In this document: positions 18,757 through 27,401 of the stretch, one piece after another
Layout of the letters: every line of letters begins with the position of its first letter
Position numbering within the stretch: the stretch's first letter is position 1
Assembly: GCF_029633825.1 (NCBI RefSeq)
Contig: NZ_CP090641.1
Coordinates: forward strand, 558,001 to 622,000
Reading direction: 5' to 3'
DNA from: Burkholderia contaminans
GTDB lineage: Bacteria > Pseudomonadota > Gammaproteobacteria > Burkholderiales > Burkholderiaceae
Length of the DNA: 64,000 bases
Made by a program: the position numbers and the translations under genes
Notes under the pieces: generated by a model
Seen by the model: the letters and a program-made list of their open reading frames with translations, nothing else
The model's database searches: none
Told to the model about the DNA's origin: nothing

Positions 18757-20979
18757 CTAACGTGTCATCGGCTCGATCGCGGCACGCACCGCATCGATCG
18801 CGCCCGTCCAGTCACCCGGCGCCGCCTGCCGGAACAGCCGCGCGGACGGATACCACGGGCTGTCGCCGCGCGTGCGCATCCAGCGCCACTCCGCCGGATC
18901 GGGCAGCAGCACCCAGACCGCGTGGCCCAGCGCACCCGCCAGATGCGCGACGGCGGAATCGACTGCGATCACGAGATCCAGTGCGCCGATCAGCGCGGCC
19001 GTGTCCGAGAAGTCGCCGAGTTCGTCGTCGACGCGGCGCACCAGCGCGGCCGCGAGCAGCGCCGCGTCGCGTTCGCGCACGGGCTTTTGCAGGCTGATCC
19101 AGTCGACGTCGAGATCGAACAGCGGCGCGAGCCGCGAGAAATCGATCGACCGGTTGTGATCGTTCCGGTGCTCCGGATTGCCGGCCCAGGCAATCCCGAT
19201 CCGTGGCCGCCGACGCGCGCCGAGCAGCGCGTCCCACTGGCGCGTGCGCTGCGGGTCGGCATGCAGATAGGCGCCCGGTTGCGGAATCGTCGCTTCTTCC
19301 GTGCGAAACGCATGCGGCAGGCTCAACAACGGCGTCTGGCAGTCGAACGCCGGCAACGGGTCGCCGCGCGCGATCACGTGGGCCGTGCCAGGCAGCGACG
19401 CCATCAGCGCGCGCAACTGCGGCTGCACCTCGAACACGACCCGCGCGCCACGTTCCGCCACCAGGGGCACATAGCGGCAGAACTGCAGCGTGTCGCCGAA
19501 CCCCTGCTCCGCATGAATCAGCACGGTCCGGCCGTCGAGCGGCGTGTCGCCCTGCCACGCCGGCTGCGTGAACGGCCGGTAGTGCCGCGCAAGCTGCGCA
19601 TCGCGCATCCGCCATTCGTACTCGGGCCAGCCGCGCACGAAATCGCCGTCGATCAGATACAGCGACGCGCGCGCGAAATGCGCTTCGGCGTAGTCGGGTT
19701 GCAGCGCGATCGCGCGGTCGTACGCGGCAAGCGCATCGTCCGTGCGCGCCGTTTCGAAATGGAGGTTGCCGCGGTTGAGCCAGTTCGTCGCGTGATCGGG
19801 GCGCAGCGCGATCGCGCGGTCGAGCGACGCCATCGCTTCGTCGTAGCGATGCAGGTCCTGCAGCACGCTGCTGCGGTTGGTCCACGCTTCGGCGAACCGC
19901 GCGTCGCGCGCAAGCGCGGCGTCGTAGCTGGCCAGCGCGTCGTCGTAACGCTTCAGGTAACGCAACGCGGTGCCGCGATTGCACAAGGTCTCCGCCGAGT
20001 GCGGATCGAGCGCCAGCGCACGCGCATAGGCAGCCAGCGCGTCGTCGTGGCGCTTGAGCTGCAGCAATGCGTTGCCGCGGCTCGCATGGGCGCGGACATG
20101 ATCCGGATCGAAACCCAGCACGCGCTCGCAGCGGGCGAGCGCTTCGTCCGCGCGGCCGAGCCGCTCGAGCGCGACCGCGCTGTTGTACAGCACGTCGATC
20201 CGCCCGGGATCGGCCGCGATCGCTTCATTGAATGCGTCGAGTGCCTCGCCCGGCCGATCGAGATCGATCAGCGTGCGGCCGCGCTCGGCCATGATCGCGG
20301 CCATGCCGGGCCGGATCGCGCTGGCGCGCTCGAAGCACTGCAGCGCATCGGCCGGCCGCTGCATCTCGCGCAGTACGAGGCCGCGGTTGAACCACGATTC
20401 GAACGAACGCGGGTCGACCATCAGCGCGCGATCGTAGGTATCGAGCGCCTCGTCGAAGCGACGCAGCGCACGCAGCGCGCTGCCGCGATTGCACAGCGCA
20501 TCGAGCACCAGCGGCGATACCGCGAGCGCGCGGTCGAACGACGCCAGCGCGTCGTCATGGCGGCGCAGCCCGAGCAGCGTGTTGCCGCGGCGCACGAGCG
20601 TCTGCACGTCGTCGGGCGTCGTTCGCAGCGCGGCCGCGAAATGCTCGAGCGCCTCGCCGATGCGGCCGCGCTCGCCGGCGATCGCGCCGAGATCCGACAG
20701 CACGCGCGTGCCGGGTGCGATCGCGATCGACTGGCGCAGCAACGCTTCGGCATCGTCCGCCGCACCGCGCTGGAACTGCAGGATGCCGTACAGGTGCAAT
20801 GCCTGGGGATTGTCCGGCTCCTTCTCGAGCACCGCGAGATATTCGCGCGCGGCGTCGTCGAATCGCCCGGCGCTGTGCCAGTTTTGTGCGCGGCTCAGGA
20901 TCGCCGCCGATTGCCGTTCTCCGCGCGCGTCGATTCCCGACACGCCCGCGTGTGCATCATGCCGGTGCTCGACCGTCAC
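18757..20979 (-). CDS. TPR protein with C-terminal GT-B glycosyltransferase domain, copy 3 (first transcribed)
   Basis: A 740-residue member of the same family and the first of the three to be transcribed. About a dozen TPR units (e.g. VRRGNTLLGLRRHDDALAS, NRGTALRYLKRYDDALAS) precede the GT-B part with IHAEQGFGDTLQFCRYVP, RIGIAWAGNPEHRNDHNRS, IAVDSAVAHLAGALGHAVW and RGDSPWYPSARLFRQ. It differs from copies 1 and 2 in having VDSAVAH for VDTSVAH in the conserved nucleotide-sugar-site motif, which could mean a different donor or weaker activity. Its own pho-box-like element lies about 95 bases upstream, so it may head a sub-operon of three glycosyltransferases. Confidence 0.85.
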   Translation of the reverse strand: MTVEHRHDAHAGVSGIDARGERQSAAILSRAQNWHSAGRFDDAAREYLAVLEKEPDNPQALHLYGILQFQRGAADDAEALLRQSIAIAPGTRVLSDLGAIAGERGRIGEALEHFAAALRTTPDDVQTLVRRGNTLLGLRRHDDALASFDRALAVSPLVLDALCNRGSALRALRRFDEALDTYDRALMVDPRSFESWFNRGLVLREMQRPADALQCFERASAIRPGMAAIMAERGRTLIDLDRPGEALDAFNEAIAADPGRIDVLYNSAVALERLGRADEALARCERVLGFDPDHVRAHASRGNALLQLKRHDDALAAYARALALDPHSAETLCNRGTALRYLKRYDDALASYDAALARDARFAEAWTNRSSVLQDLHRYDEAMASLDRAIALRPDHATNWLNRGNLHFETARTDDALAAYDRAIALQPDYAEAHFARASLYLIDGDFVRGWPEYEWRMRDAQLARHYRPFTQPAWQGDTPLDGRTVLIHAEQGFGDTLQFCRYVPLVAERGARVVFEVQPQLRALMASLPGTAHVIARGDPLPAFDCQTPLLSLPHAFRTEEATIPQPGAYLHADPQRTRQWDALLGARRRPRIGIAWAGNPEHRNDHNRSIDFSRLAPLFDLDVDWISLQKPVRERDAALLAAALVRRVDDELGDFSDTAALIGALDLVIAVDSAVAHLAGALGHAVWVLLPDPAEWRWMRTRGDSPWYPSARLFRQAAPGDWTGAIDAVRAAIEPMTR

Positions 20980-21074
20980 GTTCGCCCCCTTCCCGTTTGC
21001 CGATGCCGCCGCTGATCCGGTTCGATGGAACCGGTCGCGGCAGCCATGCTCGTCACGAGACTAACGGACGGCCA

Positions 21075-21104
21075 ATAACAGACGTATGACGAAAGTTACG
21101 GACC
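21075..21104 (-). promoter_or_regulatory. Pho-box-like promoter element upstream of the glycosyltransferase genes
   Basis: Minus strand: GGTCCGTAAC, TT, TCGTCAT, ACGT, CTGTTAT, then 10 bases to TTAGTC. Of the three copies in the window this one fits the PhoB half-site CTGTCAT best (5/7 and 6/7 with the canonical 4-base spacer). It lies in the 177-base gap between the gspJ-like gene and the first glycosyltransferase gene. Confidence 0.55.
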
Positions 21105-21156
21105 ATTTTGTCCGGGGGACGGAACACCCGCCGAGCCGGCGTCGCGCACGCCGCCG

Positions 21157-21825
21157 TCACTGGCCGATCGGAATCGTCCGCACGTATTCGACCGCCGGCG
21201 CGCCCATCGTCACCGAGAAGCGGACTCCGCGCGGCACCGGCACGCCGATCGACGTGAAGTTGCTGATGCCGTGCTGCGCGAGAAACTGCGCATAGGACTG
21301 TTCGATGTCGGCCTGGCTCGTCGTCCATCCGCCGGGCGGAATCCACACGGAAAGCTGCATCGAGCGCGCATCGTTGCTGACCACCACACGCGCGAACGCA
21401 TCCATGTGATGCAGCGCGTCGTCCACCTCGGCCAGCGACGCGAGCGGCTGCGACGCGCTGCGCACGAGCTCGCGCCCCTTGAGCTGGTAGCGCACGACCT
21501 GCATCTGCGTCGGCCCGCCGCCGACGCCGAGATGGCGCACCATCACGAGCTCGCCCGGACGGATCCGCAGCGGCGGTCCGAACACTTCGTCGGGCGTGAC
21601 GAGGTTCATCAGGTCGAACTGAAGTTGAGAGAAGTAGCGGCCCAGCAGACGCGTTTGCGCCAGATTCGACGCGATATCGTCGCGGCCGCGGATCGTCGCG
21701 TCGAGGCCGCGCCACGACAGCAGCGCGATCACGGCGAGCAGCGCGATCGCGACCAGCATCTCGATCAGCGTGAAGCCGCGGGCACGGGCACGCGCCGCCG
21801 CGCGCAGGTCAGTGGCGCGCTTCAT
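21157..21825 (-). CDS. GspJ-like type II secretion minor pseudopilin
   Basis: A 222-residue prepilin-like protein. A basic leader ending RARARG precedes the type IV prepilin signature FTLIEMLVAIALLAVIALLSW, with cleavage expected between Gly and Phe and Glu at mature position 5. Length, the RGLDATIRGRDDIA stretch after the helix and its place after a GspI-like gene fit GspJ. Pseudopilins are made as inner-membrane precursors, processed by the prepilin peptidase and assembled into the tip of the secretion piston. It overlaps the gspI-like gene by 17 bases. No gspK, G, H or other T2SS gene is present beside it, so it must work with components encoded elsewhere or serve a specialised sub-complex. 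Confidence 0.75.
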   Translation of the reverse strand: MKRATDLRAAARARARGFTLIEMLVAIALLAVIALLSWRGLDATIRGRDDIASNLAQTRLLGRYFSQLQFDLMNLVTPDEVFGPPLRIRPGELVMVRHLGVGGGPTQMQVVRYQLKGRELVRSASQPLASLAEVDDALHHMDAFARVVVSNDARSMQLSVWIPPGGWTTSQADIEQSYAQFLAQHGISNFTSIGVPVPRGVRFSVTMGAPAVEYVRTIPIGQ

Positions 21826-22249
21826 TCTGGATCACCGTGACGACTTCGGCGAGCACGTTCCGGCTCGACGCGGACGGATACACGCTCACCGTCACGCGAC
21901 GCACGAGCGGGCTCGGCAGCGCGGCCACCGACTGGCGGCACACGAACCGGTAGCGCCCCTGCGGGCAGGCAAACGTGTTGGTGCCGACGGACGGCCAGGT
22001 CGAGGCGATGCGGATCTCGCCGAGCGCGTTGTCGGCGCTCCATAACGCGAGCAGGCGCATGCGCGCCATGTCGGTATCCGACGCGAGCGCGCCGATCGCG
22101 CGCATCACGGCGCCCAGCGCCACAGCGACGATCGCCAGCGCGATCAGCACCTCGATCAGCGTGAATCCCCGTTCCGGCGCCCGCGCCGTGCGCGATCCAC
22201 CGCGCGCATGGCGGTTGTAGTCGGTTCTGTCGTCGCACATGACCTGCAT
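21809..22249 (-). CDS. GspI-like type II secretion minor pseudopilin
   Basis: A 146-residue prepilin-like protein with an unusually long 28-residue leader if read from ATG 22247-22249. An internal ATG at 22238-22240 gives a shorter one. The signature is ERG followed by FTLIEVLIALAIVAVALGAV. Size and the post-helix ALWSADNALGEIRI, like GspI's typical A-x-x-x-A-x-N segment, indicate GspI. It is the first gene of the minus-strand cluster and has a pho-box-like element about 100 bases upstream. GspI and GspJ normally form a tip complex with GspK, which is not here. Confidence 0.75.
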   Translation of the reverse strand: MQVMCDDRTDYNRHARGGSRTARAPERGFTLIEVLIALAIVAVALGAVMRAIGALASDTDMARMRLLALWSADNALGEIRIASTWPSVGTNTFACPQGRYRFVCRQSVAALPSPLVRRVTVSVYPSASSRNVLAEVVTVIQNEARH

Positions 22250-22350
22250 TCTTGTCGATGGGTCGGCGTCCGGCGTCCGGCATTCAAATCACGGCGCGAA
22301 GCCGCATCGCCGGCGCGACCGACGCCGTGCAACGACGTTAAGCGGGGCGT

Positions 22351-22380
22351 ATGGCACACACGTGTCGAATGGTACGGACC
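22351..22380 (-). promoter_or_regulatory. Pho-box-like promoter element upstream of gspI
   Basis: Minus strand: GGTCCGTACC, AT, TCGACAC, GTGT, GTGCCAT, followed by TTAACG-like bases about 10 downstream. It has the same architecture as 14135-14164 and 21075-21104. It is the weakest match of the three to the canonical PhoB half-site. It lies in the otherwise featureless 297-base gap between the gspI-like gene and the small unknown gene to its right. Confidence 0.45.
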
Positions 22381-22546
22381 ATTTGGCGCGGCGAGCTCGG
22401 GCGGACGGGCGCGCAAGCGCGCCGCACGCACGGTCGCGCGAAGCGCGACAGGCGACGGAAAACTGAAAACGATCGGGAAGCTCCACCCGGCGGCGGGCGG
22501 CAAGCGATGAAGACGAACCTCGGGCGGCGGGATTGCCGCGACGGCG

Positions 22547-22843
22547 TCAGGCCGTCACGGCGGCGTCATACTCGGCGCGGGCAAGCTGGCCGGCGGCGTA
22601 GGCCTCGGATTCGCCGCGAAAGCCTTCCCGGCTGAACGCAACGACTTTCACGCCCACGCCGGTCGCCCGCTTCACCGTCAGCGCCCATTGCCATCCGCCG
22701 TCTTGTTCAAAGACGTGCAGCGAGGGTTCGAAGGAAGGGTCGAATACGGTCACGCGTTTTGCTCCTGCCCCCTTGCGCACCGCATCGGCAACGCTTGGGG
22801 CATGTCGAAAGGATCGCGCCGGGATGCGACGCGCTTCTGCCAT
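22547..22843 (-). CDS. Conserved small hypothetical protein
   Basis: A 98-residue protein that I do not recognise. It is soluble, with no signal peptide. The middle part (FDPSFEPSLHVFEQDGGWQWALTVKR) suggests a small beta-rich fold, ending in a helical segment (AAGQLARAEYDAAV). The start at ATG 22841-22843 is the only in-frame ATG near the beginning. Composition is ordinary for the region, and both strands around it are otherwise empty for about 250 bases. It is more likely real than not because its residues look like a compact protein. Confidence 0.5.
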   Translation of the reverse strand: MAEARRIPARSFRHAPSVADAVRKGAGAKRVTVFDPSFEPSLHVFEQDGGWQWALTVKRATGVGVKVVAFSREGFRGESEAYAAGQLARAEYDAAVTA

Positions 22844-23093
22844 TCGACAGTCTAGTCAAGGATTGTTGCGACGCACCATCAGAGGTTCCACTCATCTATC
22901 GGAACCGGTCGGTCGATCAAATTTTCCTGAAACCCATATGGCACGGGCCTCTGCGCCGTTTCAGCGCGCACGGCTCACCACTCGTGCGGCAACGTGCCGC
23001 ACATGCGACCGCTTGCCCGTATCGATCGCGCATGAATCGCGAAAACGGGGCGCGAATCGCCCGGCGATCCGGGCACCTCGGCGACGCCGGTTG

Positions 23094-23699
23094 TTACCGG
23101 CCCATACCGACCGGCATCACGCGCCGAAACGTCAGGTTCACGCGCTCGCCCTGCACACCCGGCGCCTTCGGCACGCGATGCTGCCATTCGGCCTGCGTGC
23201 GGCCCCGCATCACGAGGAGGCTGCCATGCCCGAGGCGATACGCATGCGTGACACCGGTCTGGCGATGGCGAAGGTCGAACACGCGCATCGCGCCGAGGCT
23301 CACCGATGCGATCACCGGCGCATCGCCGAGTTCGGGTTCGTTGTCCGCATGCCAGCCGAGGCTGTCCTGCCCGTTGCGGTAGCGATTGAGCAACACGCTG
23401 TTGAAACGCGCGCCGGACGTCGCCTCGACCGCGCGCTTCAAGTCGAGCACGGCCGGCGTCCACGGCGCCGGCACGTTGCGGATCCCGGAATACACGTAGA
23501 CGGCATCCGGCTCGCCCTGCCATGCGGTCAGCCGCGGCAACGGTATGCGCCCGCGCGGCGTGCGGATCGTGTCCTGCTGCCACGCGACTTCCCCGATCAA
23601 CGCGGCCAGCACGCGATCGGCATCGGACGGCGCCAGCCAGTCCGGGTACCAGTCCACGTCGGGTGCGGGCGTGTCAGCGAAGAGATCGGGTGTCGACAT
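23094..23699 (-). CDS. AlkB-type 2-oxoglutarate/Fe(II) dioxygenase (nucleic-acid repair)
   Basis: A 201-residue member of the AlkB family, which removes alkyl groups from DNA or RNA bases by oxidation using 2-oxoglutarate and ferrous iron. I start it at ATG 23697-23699 ([10 protein letters not shown]); the frame stays open far upstream but that part does not resemble protein. The iron ligands are visible in [12 protein letters not shown] (His-x-Asp) and AEWQHRVPK (distal His). [14 protein letters not shown] is the conserved strand before them, and RVNLTFRRV at the end holds the 2-oxoglutarate-binding Arg. The length fits short AlkB homologues and not the Ada-linked AlkB. No operon partner is evident. 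Confidence 0.85.
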   Translation of the reverse strand: MSTPDLFADTPAPDVDWYPDWLAPSDADRVLAALIGEVAWQQDTIRTPRGRIPLPRLTAWQGEPDAVYVYSGIRNVPAPWTPAVLDLKRAVEATSGARFNSVLLNRYRNGQDSLGWHADNEPELGDAPVIASVSLGAMRVFDLRHRQTGVTHAYRLGHGSLLVMRGRTQAEWQHRVPKAPGVQGERVNLTFRRVMPVGMGR

Positions 23700-23817
23700 G
23701 TCGGGAGCAACGGGCGATGAACGGAGCGAACGGAGGCATGCCTGCATACTAGCCAACGGCGTCGCACACTGCCATGCGCTGTCATTCGCGGATGGGAGGC
23801 AGCCGCGCGCACCCTGC

Positions 23818-23989
23818 CTCGACGCGGGCCCGATGTCCGGCTTCGACGGCGCGAAGGTCGACGCCGCATTCTTCGCCGGCACCGCGATCAAGAGCAACTT
23901 CCTCGTGAATCTCGGCCACGGCGATCCGGCCGGCCTGTTCCCGCGCAGCCCGCAGCTTCGATTTCGACGACATCGCCCGCATCGAGTGA
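23818..23989 (+). pseudogene. Remnant of a nitroreductase-family gene (RutE/HadB-like C-terminus), frameshifted
   Basis: From 23818 the plus strand reads [19 protein letters not shown], then [13 protein letters not shown] and [10 protein letters not shown]. This is the conserved C-terminal part of the malonic semialdehyde reductase/nitroreductase family (usually LDCGPMSGFDNAKVD...NLGYGDP). Around 23956-23963 one extra base shifts the frame; in the new frame the expected ending DDIARIE and TGA (23987-23989) follow. Nothing of the N-terminal 130 or so residues is recognisable upstream, where the AlkB gene begins on the other strand. This is a decayed tail left by deletion. Confidence 0.6.
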
Positions 23990-24061
23990 TGGCCGCGAGC
24001 CAGGGCCGGTGCCGCCAATGACGGGCCGGCGCCGGCCTTTCCCGAACGGGGGGAACGTGCG

Positions 24062-25210
24062 CTACCCGCCGCGCGTCAGCCGGATCAGCGTGATCTCGGA
24101 CGGCACGCCGAAGCGGTTCGGCGGCCCCCAGTATCCGGTGCCGCGGCTCGTATAGAGCCACAGATTGCCGATGCGACTCAGCCCGCCGATCACGGGCTGC
24201 TGCAGCCGCACGAACGGTGGCCATGGCAGAAACTGGCCGCCGTGCGTGTGCCCCGACAACTGCACGGTAAAGCCGGCGCGGTTCGCCGCTTCCGCGCTGC
24301 GCGGCTGGTGCGCGAGCAGGATCTTCGTACCGACGTCGCGCGGCGCACCGGCCAGCGCCTGCTCGGGGTCGCTGCGATGGGCGGGATCGAACCCGCCCGC
24401 CGTGAAATCGGTGACACCCGCGAGCACCGCATGCGCACCGTCGTGTTCTATCAGCACGTGCTCGTTGAGCAGCACCGTGAGCCCGATGCGCCGGAACTCG
24501 TCGATCCACGCATGCGCGCCCGCGTAATACTCGTGGTTGCCCGTCACCAGGAAGCTGCCGTGCCGCGACTGCATGCGGCCGAGCGGCGCCGTGTGGTCGC
24601 GCAGGCGCTTGACCGAGCCGTCGACCACGTCGCCCGTCACGACGACGAGGTCGGCATCGAGCGCGTTGACCGCGCGCACGATCCGTTCGACGTACGGCCG
24701 CTTGATCGTCGGCCCGACGTGGATGTCGGACAGTTGCACGATCGTCAGCCCGTCGAGCCCGGCCGGCAGCTCCGCGACCGGGATCGACACGCGCTTGACC
24801 GCCGCCGTGCGGCGCGCACCGACGAACCCGATCACGGTGACGAACACCGCACCGGCCAGCACGCCGATCGCCGTGTCGGTCGCCGCGCCGGGCCACGCAC
24901 CGCCGTGCCCGAGATGCCGCCATCCGGACACGCCGAGCAGCACGAATTCGCGGAGGAACGTCAGCAGGAGCAGCGACGAGAAGAAGCCCATCACGAGCGA
25001 GCCGGCCCAGCCGGCCAGCGTCGCGGCCCAGCCTTCGTCGAAACGGCGCGAGAACATGCCGACCGGGATCAGCACGACGAAGCTCGCCAGCACGAGCGCC
25101 GCGATCGTCCGCGCGACCGGCGACGTGAATGCATCGGGAATGATTCGAATCCCGACGTAAAGATGGAACAGCACGCCGATTGCAATGAACCGGACAAAGA
25201 AACTTCGCAT
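24062..25210 (-). CDS. Membrane-anchored metallophosphoesterase (YaeI/YkuE-like)
   Basis: A 382-residue protein starting at ATG 25208-25210 behind AAGGTGAG. The N-terminal 150 residues contain about four transmembrane helices ([67 protein letters not shown]). The rest is a calcineurin-like phosphoesterase domain with the metal motifs QLSDIHVG (D-x-H), VVTGDVVDG (GD), [10 protein letters not shown] (GNHE) and [11 protein letters not shown] (GHTH). Such enzymes typically face the cell surface; related UDP-diacylglucosamine hydrolases and lipid phosphodiesterases exist, but the substrate here is unknown. It is a single gene with no obvious partner. Confidence 0.85.
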   Translation of the reverse strand: MRSFFVRFIAIGVLFHLYVGIRIIPDAFTSPVARTIAALVLASFVVLIPVGMFSRRFDEGWAATLAGWAGSLVMGFFSSLLLLTFLREFVLLGVSGWRHLGHGGAWPGAATDTAIGVLAGAVFVTVIGFVGARRTAAVKRVSIPVAELPAGLDGLTIVQLSDIHVGPTIKRPYVERIVRAVNALDADLVVVTGDVVDGSVKRLRDHTAPLGRMQSRHGSFLVTGNHEYYAGAHAWIDEFRRIGLTVLLNEHVLIEHDGAHAVLAGVTDFTAGGFDPAHRSDPEQALAGAPRDVGTKILLAHQPRSAEAANRAGFTVQLSGHTHGGQFLPWPPFVRLQQPVIGGLSRIGNLWLYTSRGTGYWGPPNRFGVPSEITLIRLTRGG

Positions 25211-25330
25211 GGAACACTCACCTTCGTTGCGATACCGATACCGCGTCCGCGTTGCGTGTTGCACGAGGCCGTGAGGCTCCGTGCCGCGCGTCGCACCGTA
25301 CGTACGATGGTACACAGATCGCGGCTGTGA

Positions 25331-25819
25331 CGACCGGTCGCCGGCCGGGCTTCGACGCCGCCCGGCGCGACGCTCTACCGCGGCTTCATCGACCTGTCCG
25401 ACACGAGCGCCGTCGATGCTTTCCTGAAACGCCTCGTTCCCGACGTGAAGCGCACGCTGCGCTTGCACGTCCAGGTCAGCCACGTCGAGAACGGCGGCCG
25501 GATGATCGATGGGAACGTCCGCGTCTTGCCTGACGGCACCGTGCGTCGTCGCGCTCGCGGGCGAGCAAACGAGCAGACCGCTCAGGCCGAACGCCGGTGG
25601 TGGATCTGCGTCACCGATCGCGACACGCTGCCGCGCTTCACGCGCAATCCGGTCGGCCCACTCTTCAACATCGCCCCGCCGATCCGCCGGCCCCCGTATT
25701 CCTCAGCGTTCGCACGGCAATCGGCCGTTTCCGGCCCGATTCCGCGCTGTCGACAGGACAAATCGGCCGCCCTTCGTTCGTCTGACGATCCTTTACAGTC
25801 CGTTAGCAACCCTACTTGA
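25331..25819 (+). other. Open frame without a clear start; possible decayed gene in an 851-base gap
   Basis: The gap 25211-26061 holds one frame open from 25331 (after TGA 25328-25330) to 25819. Its first 65 codons look protein-like (ATLYRGFIDLSDTSAVDAFL, then LHVQVSHVENGGRMIDGNV), after which it turns Arg/Pro-rich and shadow-like. The only possible starts are GTG codons such as 25445, inside the protein-like part. I do not recognise a family. The rest of the gap holds the upstream region of the efflux operon, including a GC hairpin with 8-bp arms at 25983-25990 and 26002-26009. Confidence 0.25.
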
Positions 25820-26061
25820 GCTTGCGCTGGCAGAATCGCGACGGTCCGACCATCATTGCGGAATCGCGGTGCCGAACGTGCGGACACGCCCCCCCGACCG
25901 GCAATCCCCCCAAGGGGCATGGGGCGGGTGGCTGGCGGTCCGCATCGCGCTGATTTATTATCGGCTCCATATCCCGGAATCGTCGTCGCGGCCCGGCCGG
26001 TCGCGACGATCCGCATTGCGCCGCGCCCGGCATCCACCCCCAACGTCGAGCTCGTCACACC

Positions 26062-26355
26062 ATGAGAACAACAACGCCGCGCGCGCCCTTGCGCGTCGCC
26101 GCCGTCCTGGTGCCAGCCCTGCCGCTCGCGGGCTGCGCATCGCGCGGCGCACCGTCGTACGTCCTGTTCGGCGCATATTTCCCGCTTTGGCTCGTCAGCG
26201 CGATCGTCGGCGTCGTCGGCGCGATCGTCGCGCACCGCGTATTCGTCGCGACCGGCTGGGCCGCGACGGTCCCTTACCAGTTGGCCGTCTGCACGGCGAT
26301 CGGGCTCGTGGTCGCGGTGATCGTGTGGCTCACCGGCACGGGGCCGTTCGCATGA
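26062..26355 (+). CDS. ytcA: YtcA-family small membrane lipoprotein
   Basis: A 97-residue protein with a lipobox LAGC (Cys25), followed by two hydrophobic helices (FPLWLVSAIVGVVGAIVAHRVF and LAVCTAIGLVVAVIVWLTG). This matches the YtcA family, small proteins encoded beside MdtNOP-type efflux systems. Its TGA overlaps the ATG of the adaptor gene (ATGA), so translation is coupled. Its function is not established; it is presumed to be an accessory of the pump at the inner membrane or a lipoprotein facing the periplasm. Confidence 0.75.
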   Translation: MRTTTPRAPLRVAAVLVPALPLAGCASRGAPSYVLFGAYFPLWLVSAIVGVVGAIVAHRVFVATGWAATVPYQLAVCTAIGLVVAVIVWLTGTGPFA

Positions 26356-27401
26356 AGGCCGCCGGTATCGCCCGCCCCTCCATCAAAGGCCGCGTGATCG
26401 CACTGGCGATCGTCGCGCTCGGCATCGCGGCACTCGTGTACGCGTACTACCGCACGACGGCCTACCCGTCCACCGACGACGCGTCGATCGACGCGGACGT
26501 CGTGCACGTCGCGTCGCCGGTCGGCGGCCGCATCGTGCAGCTCGCGGTGCATGAAAACCAGCGCGTCGCGAAGGGCGACCTGCTGTACGTCATCGATCCC
26601 GTGCCGTACCGGCTGACGGTTGCGCAGGCGCAGGCCGACCTCGAACTCGCGCGCGCATCGCTCGACACGCGCCGCCGTTCGCTGATCGGCGAGCGCTCGA
26701 ACGCGGCCGTGGCCGCCGAGCAGGTCAAGCGCGCGACGCAAAACGCCGACCTCGCGACCCGCGACGTGAACCGGCTCGCGCCGCTCGCCGCCCAGGGCTA
26801 CGTCAGCGCGCAGCAGTTCGACCAGGCGAAGGTCCGCCAGCGCGACGCGGCCGTGTCGCTCACGCAGGCGCAGGAACAGCAGCGCGCGTCCTCACAGACG
26901 ATCGGCGACGAAGCCGACGCGATCGCGACGCTGCATGCGCGCGAAGCCGCGCTGGCCCGCGCGCAGCACGCGCTCGAAGACACCGTCGTGCGCGCGCCGC
27001 ACGACGGCCTCGTCACGGGCCTGAGCGTGCTCGCCGGCGAAACCCTTGCGCCGAACCAGTCGATCTTCACGCTGATCGACGCGAGCGAATGGTTCGCCGT
27101 CGGCAACTTCCGCGAGACGTCACTGAGCCGCATCGAGGTCGGCGACTGCGCGACCGTCTATTCGATGATCGACCGCAGCCGCCCGCTGACCGGCAAGGTC
27201 GTCGGCGTCGGTGCAGGCATCGCCGACAGCGCCCGCATCAACCTGCCGCGCACGCTCCCGATCGTGCAGAACTCGGTGAACTGGGTACACGTCGCGCAGC
27301 GCTTCCCGGTGCGCGTGAAGCTCGACGAACCCGACGGCAAGCTCGTGCGCGTCGGCGCCAGCGCGATCGTCGAGGTCCGGCATGGCACTGCCTGCCGCTG
27401 A
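26352..27401 (+). CDS. mdtN: MdtN-type periplasmic adaptor of a MdtNOP efflux system
   Basis: A 349-residue HlyD/EmrA-family membrane-fusion protein. One N-terminal transmembrane helix (VIALAIVALGIAALVYAYY) is followed by a biotinyl-lipoyl half (DASIDADVVHVASPVGGRIV), a long coiled-coil hairpin (roughly residues 90-200, Gln/Ala/Arg-rich) and the second lipoyl half (VVRAPHDGLVTGLSVLAGE). It bridges the inner-membrane FUSC protein encoded next (20-base overlap) and the TolC-like lipoprotein. MdtNOP-type systems expel aromatic or dye-like compounds; the substrate here cannot be read from sequence. Confidence 0.85.
   Translation: MKAAGIARPSIKGRVIALAIVALGIAALVYAYYRTTAYPSTDDASIDADVVHVASPVGGRIVQLAVHENQRVAKGDLLYVIDPVPYRLTVAQAQADLELARASLDTRRRSLIGERSNAAVAAEQVKRATQNADLATRDVNRLAPLAAQGYVSAQQFDQAKVRQRDAAVSLTQAQEQQRASSQTIGDEADAIATLHAREAALARAQHALEDTVVRAPHDGLVTGLSVLAGETLAPNQSIFTLIDASEWFAVGNFRETSLSRIEVGDCATVYSMIDRSRPLTGKVVGVGAGIADSARINLPRTLPIVQNSVNWVHVAQRFPVRVKLDEPDGKLVRVGASAIVEVRHGTACR

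Noticed and set aside
16624..21015. Plus-strand open frame of 1,463 codons opposite the glycosyltransferase genes
   Set aside because: It is the antisense shadow of TPR repeats (repeating Arg/Gln/Val patterns), with no recognisable fold.
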